From NCBI RefSeq assembly GCF_963422335.1, contig NZ_OY729424.1:2914001-2978000 (forward strand): a DNA stretch of 64,000 bases, written 5' to 3'. Position numbers and translations under genes: made by a program. Position 1 is the stretch's first letter, and each line of letters opens with the position of its first letter. This DNA comes from an uncultured Roseateles sp. (lineage in GTDB: Bacteria > Pseudomonadota > Gammaproteobacteria > Burkholderiales > Burkholderiaceae_C). Below the pieces are notes generated by a model. That model was not told the DNA's origin. It worked only from the letters and a program-made list of their open reading frames with translations, and ran no database searches. This document shows positions 59,431-64,000 of the stretch, in pieces.

Positions 59431-61257
59431 TCAGACCGCCATCACATAGACCTTGTGCGCGCCATGCTTGGCCTCCCGCTTGGCACTGGCGGCGGCGCTG
59501 GCCACGTCTTCGCTGCGCGACAACGCCCCGGACCTGATGCGCACCGCACCAATGCACAGCGTCGTGCAGGGGTGGAAGCGCATATCGCCGTGGCGGTCCT
59601 CGGCCATGATTCCGCCGGCCTGCAGTGCCGACTCGTCAAACAGCGACAGGGCCTTCTCGTTGAAGCTGTTGACGATGGCCTCGCAGCGCGACTCCCAGTC
59701 GCTGCTCTGGAACAGCACGACGAAGTCGTCACCGCCGACATGGCCGACGAAGTCGCGCTGCGGGTCGCAGTGCAGGGCCAGGGCGCGGGCCACCAGGCGG
59801 ATCATCTCGTCGCCGCGCCAGTAGCCGTAGTGGTCGTTGAAGGGTTTGAACTGGTTCAGATCGGCATAGGCGGCCACGAACTCGCGGCCGCTGGCCAACA
59901 GGCGGTCGATGTGCTGGCTGATCGGTATGTTGCCGGGCAGAAAGGTCAGCGGGTTGGCATGGCGCGCCGCCTCGATGCGCGCCTCGGTGACGGAGCGCAC
60001 CAGCTGCTGGCCGGTGCCCAGGCCCAGATAGCAGCCGCCACGGGTGACGATGAAACCCTCGCTGAGGTAGCGCTGGTCGGGCGAGGTCAGCACCGAGGTC
60101 AGCTCCTCGATGCCGGTGTCGCCCTCAACGATCAGTGGCGCATGGTTGGCGAACAGGCTGCAGCTGTGGCGGCCGTACAAGTCGTTGAAGAAGGGCTTGG
60201 CCCAGCGGGAGATGAACTGGCTGCGGTCTACCAGGGCGATCGGGCGCTGCGCGTCGTCCACCAGGGCCAGCGCATGCAGGCGCTCGTCCTTGGAGAAGAT
60301 GCGATACAGCTGCTCGTTGGTGGTGGCCGTGCCGACGGTGGGCAGCTGGGCACACAGGTGGGCGGCCAGCACGCCGGAGCCGCTGGCGCGCCGCAGCTCG
60401 GGCAGCACGGCGATATCCGCGCTGGCCAGCACCCGCTGGGCGGCCTCCGGCGCCTGGGCCGCGCCCTCGGCCGCGGGGCGCCCCAGCAGCCAGCCCTGGC
60501 CGTAGCTGATGCCCAGGTCGCGGAGCACGCGCAGCTCGTCGGCCGACTCGATGCCCTCGGCCACCAGACGGGAGCCCAGTGTCTCGGCCAGTTGCAGCAG
60601 CGCGCGGAAGGTCTGCAGCTTCTCGGGCTGGGCGTGGACGTTGCGGGTGAAGTATTTGTCTATCTTCACCAGGTCGGGCTGGATCTCGGACCACAGCCGC
60701 AGCGAGGAGCGGCCATCGCCGAAATCGTCCAGCGCGATGCCCACCTGGTGCTTGCGCAGCACGAGGATGGCGCGCTTGAGCGCGTCCAGATCGGGCACGC
60801 GCTCATGCTCGGTCAGCTCGATCACCAGATTCTCGGTCGGCACGCCGCAGCTGGAGAAGTGCAGCAGATTGCGCTCCAGGCCCATATCGTGCACGGCCCG
60901 GCTCAGGGCGTCGGCGCTCATGTTCACCAGCAGCTTGCCGGGCAGGCCCTGCGGCGCCCAGTCCTGCAGCGCGCGCATCGCGCAGCGCACCTCCAGCTCC
61001 ACCGTCAGGCCCTCGGCACGGCCGGCGGCGAAGAGCGCGTCGGGGAACTCCAGCGAACTGCCCAGCGGGCCGCGTATCAAGGCCTCGTGGCCGTAGACGG
61101 CACCGCTGCCCAGGTGCACGATGGGCTGGAAATGCGCGACCAACTGGTCGCGGGCAATCACCTGCTGCAGTGCCGTGGCCGGCGTGCCGGCCAGTGGCCT
61201 GAGGGATTGTGGTGCCGAGGCTGGGGTATGGAGAGTGCTCATGCGGGCATTCTTCAA
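59431..61257 (-). CDS. c-di-GMP signalling protein, EAL-CBS-GGDEF order
   Basis: A 608-residue cytosolic protein without membrane segments. The N-terminal EAL phosphodiesterase domain keeps EALIRG and DDFGDGRSS, the acidic metal-binding sites; a CBS-like middle (~270-400) could bind a nucleotide; the C-terminal GGDEF domain reads GGDDF near residue 510, a permissive variant of the cyclase site. It may be bifunctional or a nucleotide-gated phosphodiesterase. Two close starts are possible (ATG 61257 or 61242); no strong ribosome-binding site decides. Three GTCAC repeats at 11-bp steps lie just upstream. Confidence 0.9.
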   Translation of the reverse strand: MKNARMSTLHTPASAPQSLRPLAGTPATALQQVIARDQLVAHFQPIVHLGSGAVYGHEALIRGPLGSSLEFPDALFAAGRAEGLTVELEVRCAMRALQDWAPQGLPGKLLVNMSADALSRAVHDMGLERNLLHFSSCGVPTENLVIELTEHERVPDLDALKRAILVLRKHQVGIALDDFGDGRSSLRLWSEIQPDLVKIDKYFTRNVHAQPEKLQTFRALLQLAETLGSRLVAEGIESADELRVLRDLGISYGQGWLLGRPAAEGAAQAPEAAQRVLASADIAVLPELRRASGSGVLAAHLCAQLPTVGTATTNEQLYRIFSKDERLHALALVDDAQRPIALVDRSQFISRWAKPFFNDLYGRHSCSLFANHAPLIVEGDTGIEELTSVLTSPDQRYLSEGFIVTRGGCYLGLGTGQQLVRSVTEARIEAARHANPLTFLPGNIPISQHIDRLLASGREFVAAYADLNQFKPFNDHYGYWRGDEMIRLVARALALHCDPQRDFVGHVGGDDFVVLFQSSDWESRCEAIVNSFNEKALSLFDESALQAGGIMAEDRHGDMRFHPCTTLCIGAVRIRSGALSRSEDVASAAASAKREAKHGAHKVYVMAV

Positions 61258-61263
61258 AGCCCG

Positions 61264-61293
61264 CGTGACGCTCCCGTGACCCCGCCGTGACCC
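61264..61293 (-). promoter_or_regulatory. three 11-bp-spaced GTCAC repeats, Pho-box-like, before the EAL-GGDEF gene
   Basis: On the gene's strand the units read GGGTCAC, GGGTCAC and GCGTCAC with starts exactly 11 bp apart (plus-strand CGTGAC at 61264, 61275, 61286). The phasing equals that of the plcP and ppk arrays, but the 4-base spacers are GC-rich and the array almost touches the start codon (7-22 bases), so its role is less certain. Confidence 0.5.
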
Positions 61294-61326
61294 CGGTCAG
61301 CCCAGCCCGGGGCAAGCGTCAAATGT

Positions 61327-61935
61327 TCACGCCGCCGGCGTGCGATTGCGCCTGCGCCGCTGCAGGCCGATGGCGGCAAGGCCGGCCAGCAGCAGGGCAT
61401 AGCTCTCGGGCTCGGGCACCTGGGCGGTGATGTGGGCGCCATAGTTGGCCGGGGTCTCGCCGGGCAGCTGGGTACCGTAGACATCGATCCACAGGCAGCT
61501 CTTGGCCGGGCAGGGCTTGGTGACCGTGAAGCTGCCCGAGCCTGTCGCCGTCTTGCCCTGATCGGTGATCAGGAAAGGCAGGGTGGTGCGGCCGCCGCTG
61601 GCGTCGAGATAGCTCAGGCCTACGGCGCTGAACTGGACGCTGCCAAAGGCGAAGATTTCCTTGGCCGCCAGCTGGTAGGTGCCGGCCGGCATGGCACTGA
61701 CGTCGATGTTCCAGGAGTCGAAGAAGGGCACCGGCGCGATGACGTCCTCGGAGAACGGTTTGGAATCGACCGGCTGGCCTCCGGCAGCACCGCGGCCGAA
61801 GCCGAACAGGATCAGCTCGAAGCCTGACCCTGTCGGCGAGGCCACGAATTTGGCCGTGTTGTATTCGGCGCCGTGGGCGGCGTGGAGACAGGCCAGGCCC
61901 AGCAGGGCGGCGGCGGTCAGTGCTTTGAAGTTCAT
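61327..61935 (-). CDS. PEP-CTERM sorted exported protein
   Basis: A 202-residue protein with an N-terminal signal peptide (MNFKALTAAALLGLACLHAAHG) and a C-terminal PEP-CTERM sorting signal: VPEPESYALLLAGLAAIGLQRRRR, i.e. PEP motif, hydrophobic helix and basic tail. The middle has two Cys (CPAKSCLW), possibly a disulfide, and beta-rich sequence. The exosortase that would process it is not in this window. An EpsA-like regulator at 13.6 kb fits an exosortase system in this genome. A tandem 10-bp repeat lies 39 bases upstream of its start. Confidence 0.92.
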   Translation of the reverse strand: MNFKALTAAALLGLACLHAAHGAEYNTAKFVASPTGSGFELILFGFGRGAAGGQPVDSKPFSEDVIAPVPFFDSWNIDVSAMPAGTYQLAAKEIFAFGSVQFSAVGLSYLDASGGRTTLPFLITDQGKTATGSGSFTVTKPCPAKSCLWIDVYGTQLPGETPANYGAHITAQVPEPESYALLLAGLAAIGLQRRRRNRTPAA

Positions 61936-61973
61936 CTCGGCTCCTGGCGGAGAACGTGGTCGATCAACTCTCC

Positions 61974-61992
61974 AACGACATGCAACGACATG
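61974..61992. repeat. 10-bp tandem direct repeat in the divergent promoter
   Basis: AACGACATG occurs at 61974-61982 and again at 61984-61992, 39 bases upstream of the PEP-CTERM start and 87 before the cyclase start. Direct repeats one helical turn apart could be a regulator site; the regulator is unknown. Confidence 0.4.
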
Positions 61993-62078
61993 TAATATTC
62001 AGCGGAGGGAACAGTAGCACAGCCGACCGGTGAGCGTAAAGCGATGCCTGGCTGATGTCGCAGACGCGAGACCCATGC

Positions 62079-64000
62079 ATGACCGAACAAGATCAGATTG
62101 AGGCCGGCATTGCGGCGCTGGAGGCGCAGCGCGGTGTTCTCGGTGACGCAGTGGTGGACTTGGCAATCGAGGCAATGCGCGGTCGGCTCAAGGGCCTGCA
62201 CACGCCGACCCAGGGGCCGGCGCAGCAGCTCAAGCAGGTCACCGTGATGTTCGTCGACACCGTGGGCTCCACCGCCATGGGGCAAGGCCTGGACCCGGAG
62301 GATGTGCAACTGGTCATCGACGGGGCGCTGGAGCGCTTCACCGCCATCGTCCAGCGCTTTTCCGGCCGCGTGCTGCAGTACGCGGGCGATGGCCTGCTTG
62401 CCGTGTTCGGCGCTGACGAGGCCCATGAGGACGATCCAGAACGGGCCATACGCGCCGGCCTGGAGGTGCTGGCCGAGGCCCGGCACCATGCGGTCCGGGT
62501 GGCCCGCGATCTGCGCGTCAGCGGCTTTCAGGTGCGGGTGGGCATCAACACCGGCCCGGTGCTGCTGGGCGGCGGCGTTGACGCCGAAGGCACGATACGC
62601 GGCTCGACGGTCAATCTGGCCGCACGCATGGAGCAGAGCGCACCGCCCGGCGAGTTGCGCATCAGCCACGACAGCTACCGCCATGTGCGCGGCCTGTTCC
62701 GCGTCAGCGAGCAGCCGCCGCTGCACGTCAAGGGCTACGACCAGCCGCTGGCCACCTATCTGGTGCAGGGGCTGAGGCCGCGCAGCTTCCATGCCGGCAC
62801 GCGCGGCATCGAGGGGCTGGAGGTGCGCCTGGTGGCGCGCGAGGCCGAGATGGAACTGCTGCAGGACGCCTGGTGGGCGGTGACGCGCAAGTCGGCCTTC
62901 AGCTCGGTGCTGGTGGTGGCCGATGCCGGCATCGGCAAGAGCCGCCTGCTGCGGGAGTTCGAGCAATGGGTTGAGGGCCAGGACCGGCCTGCTTTTGTGC
63001 TGCGCGCCCGCGCCGACCCGCGCGCCCAGACCCACCCATTCGGCCTGCTGAGGGATCTGCTGTGCCGCAGCTTTCAGATCAGCGAAGAGGACGATCTGGC
63101 AACCGCGCGACGCAAACTCGGCGAGGGCATGGCGCCGCACTTTGCCGGAGACGGTGAGGAGGGGGAGGCACACGCCCATCTGCTGGGCCAGCTGATTGGC
63201 CTGGATTTCTCGGCCAGCCCCCATGTGCGAGGCATTCTCGAGGACGCACGGCAGATCCGCAACCGCGGTTTTCATGCGGTGGCGCAGATGCTGCGCATGG
63301 CCCATGCGCGTGACGGCCTGCCCAATCTGCTGCTGCTGGACGATTTGCACTGGGCCGATGACGGCTCGCTGGACTTCGTCAACTACCTGCTGCAGGTCAA
63401 CCGCGATGTGCCGACCCTGATGCTGGGGCTGAGCCGCCCGGCGCTGTTCGAGCGCCGGCCCGACTGGGCCCAGGTCGAGGCGGTCCATCAGCGCATCGAC
63501 CTGCAGCCGCTGGACAAGCGCGGCAGCCGTGAGCTGGCCAATGTGTTGCTGCAGCGCCTGGACCATGTGCCGGCGACCTTGCGCGAACTGATCATCGGCG
63601 GCGCCGAGGGCAACCCCTTCTACATGGAGGAGCTGCTGCGCATGCTGATCGACGAGGGCGCCATCGTCGTTCAGGGTCCGCGCTGGACGCTGCTGCCCGA
63701 CCGCTTGCAGGCCGCCCATGTGCCGCCCACGCTCACCGGCGTGCTGCAGGCGCGGCTGGACACCTTGGCGCCGAACGAGAGGCTGTCGCTGCAGCAGGCC
63801 TCGGTGATCGGTTTCGTGTTCTGGGACCAGGCGCTGGCAGCGCTCGATGCCGAGGCGCTGCTGCCGCTGGACGCACAGATCCAGCGTGGCCTGGTCGTGC
63901 CCCACGACCATGCGGCCTTCGAGGGCCAGAACGAGTACGCCTTCAAGCACCAGATCCTGCACCAGGTCACCTACGACAGCCTGCTGCGCCGCAGCCGGCG
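62079..64000 (+). CDS. class III nucleotide cyclase fused to AAA-type ATPase (3' end outside window)
   Basis: From ATG 62079 the frame is open to the right edge (640 codons seen, no stop). After a ~50-residue start comes a class III cyclase domain: metal ligands Asp60 (VMFVDTVGS) and Asp104 (YAGDGLLAVF), GINTGPVLLGG, and the transition-state pair Asn179 and Arg183 in STVNLAARM. The usual adenine-selecting Lys position reads Gln100, so substrate choice is uncertain. An AAA/STAND-type ATPase follows, with P-loop ADAGIGKS (281-288), a Walker B-like LLLLDDLHWADD and a long helical C-terminal part. Such cyclase-STAND proteins couple a sensor-like ATPase to cAMP or cGMP synthesis. It is divergent from the PEP-CTERM gene. 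Confidence 0.92.
   Translation, partial: MTEQDQIEAGIAALEAQRGVLGDAVVDLAIEAMRGRLKGLHTPTQGPAQQLKQVTVMFVDTVGSTAMGQGLDPEDVQLVIDGALERFTAIVQRFSGRVLQYAGDGLLAVFGADEAHEDDPERAIRAGLEVLAEARHHAVRVARDLRVSGFQVRVGINTGPVLLGGGVDAEGTIRGSTVNLAARMEQSAPPGELRISHDSYRHVRGLFRVSEQPPLHVKGYDQPLATYLVQGLRPRSFHAGTRGIEGLEVRLVAREAEMELLQDAWWAVTRKSAFSSVLVVADAGIGKSRLLREFEQWVEGQDRPAFVLRARADPRAQTHPFGLLRDLLCRSFQISEEDDLATARRKLGEGMAPHFAGDGEEGEAHAHLLGQLIGLDFSASPHVRGILEDARQIRNRGFHAVAQMLRMAHARDGLPNLLLLDDLHWADDGSLDFVNYLLQVNRDVPTLMLGLSRPALFERRPDWAQVEAVHQRIDLQPLDKRGSRELANVLLQRLDHVPATLRELIIGGAEGNPFYMEELLRMLIDEGAIVVQGPRWTLLPDRLQAAHVPPTLTGVLQARLDTLAPNERLSLQQASVIGFVFWDQALAALDAEALLPLDAQIQRGLVVPHDHAAFEGQNEYAFKHQILHQVTYDSLLRRSR

Noticed and set aside
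59302..61290. 662-codon plus-strand frame across the EAL-GGDEF gene
   Set aside because: Antisense shadow of a gene with intact EAL and GGDEF motifs; its translation has no recognisable domain.

Overview
The window is about 64 kb of high-GC chromosomal DNA that reads as a beta-proteobacterium of the Burkholderiales, most like the Roseateles/Paucibacter/Rubrivivax side of the order. This is an inference from gene content: a pepN-fbp-tRNA-Thr block, a prfB with programmed frameshift, a PEP-CTERM protein, an EpsA-type LuxR regulator, and many four-helix-bundle sensors. No phage, CRISPR array, rRNA or complete insertion sequence was seen. The only transposon trace is a lone IS3-type orfA at 405-677.

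Layout. (1) 1-10.5 kb is a carbohydrate uptake and sensing locus. It holds the end of a TonB-dependent receptor, a tryptophan-halogenase-family flavoprotein, a histidine kinase, a response regulator and a GtsA-like periplasmic binding protein, the last four apparently one leftward operon. Facing away from that operon is a complete sugar ABC transporter (binding protein, two permeases, ATPase). (2) 10.5-13.5 kb is a TRAP transporter (dctP-dctQ-dctM). (3) 13.6-14.8 kb holds an EpsA-like regulator converging on a VanZ-like protein. (4) 14.9-19.6 kb is a two-gene operon: a secreted WD40-caspase protein and a lipoprotein with a Pro-Ala tract. (5) 19.8-25.3 kb is housekeeping (tRNA-Thr, fbp, pepN, prfB). 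(6) 25.4-32.9 kb mixes small membrane proteins, an orphan symporter small subunit, hydrolase, GNAT, degenerate HD-GYP protein, acyl-CoA synthetase and an HTH/DUF2975 pair. (7) 33.2-41.8 kb is metabolic and tRNA-quality genes (Tas-like reductase, YbaK, PlsY, RidA, YciO-like, PHP) interrupted by a two-gene cassette with a P47-like TULIP protein. (8) 42.0-46.3 kb holds a chemoreceptor and a hybrid kinase that converge, overlap, and carry related sensor domains. (9) 46.3-55.1 kb holds recJ and then a phosphate-stress cluster: plcP-like and agt-like lipid-remodelling genes, ppk, sixA and, converging, ppx. (10) 55.2-64 kb holds a dienelactone hydrolase, ZIP transporter, universal stress protein, sulfurtransferase, DMT transporter, an EAL-CBS-GGDEF protein, a PEP-CTERM protein, and the start of a cyclase-ATPase that runs off the right edge.

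The most interesting signals are: 11-bp-spaced GTCA repeats matching the PhoB box pattern before both plcP and ppk, with a GC-rich relative before the c-di-GMP gene; the binding protein-regulator-kinase-halogenase operon opposite an ABC transporter; the P47-like TULIP cassette; the WD40-caspase/lipoprotein operon with a perfect 17-bp palindrome at its start; and the convergent chemoreceptor/kinase pair. All functional assignments come from reading motifs and from family knowledge; no database search was run.
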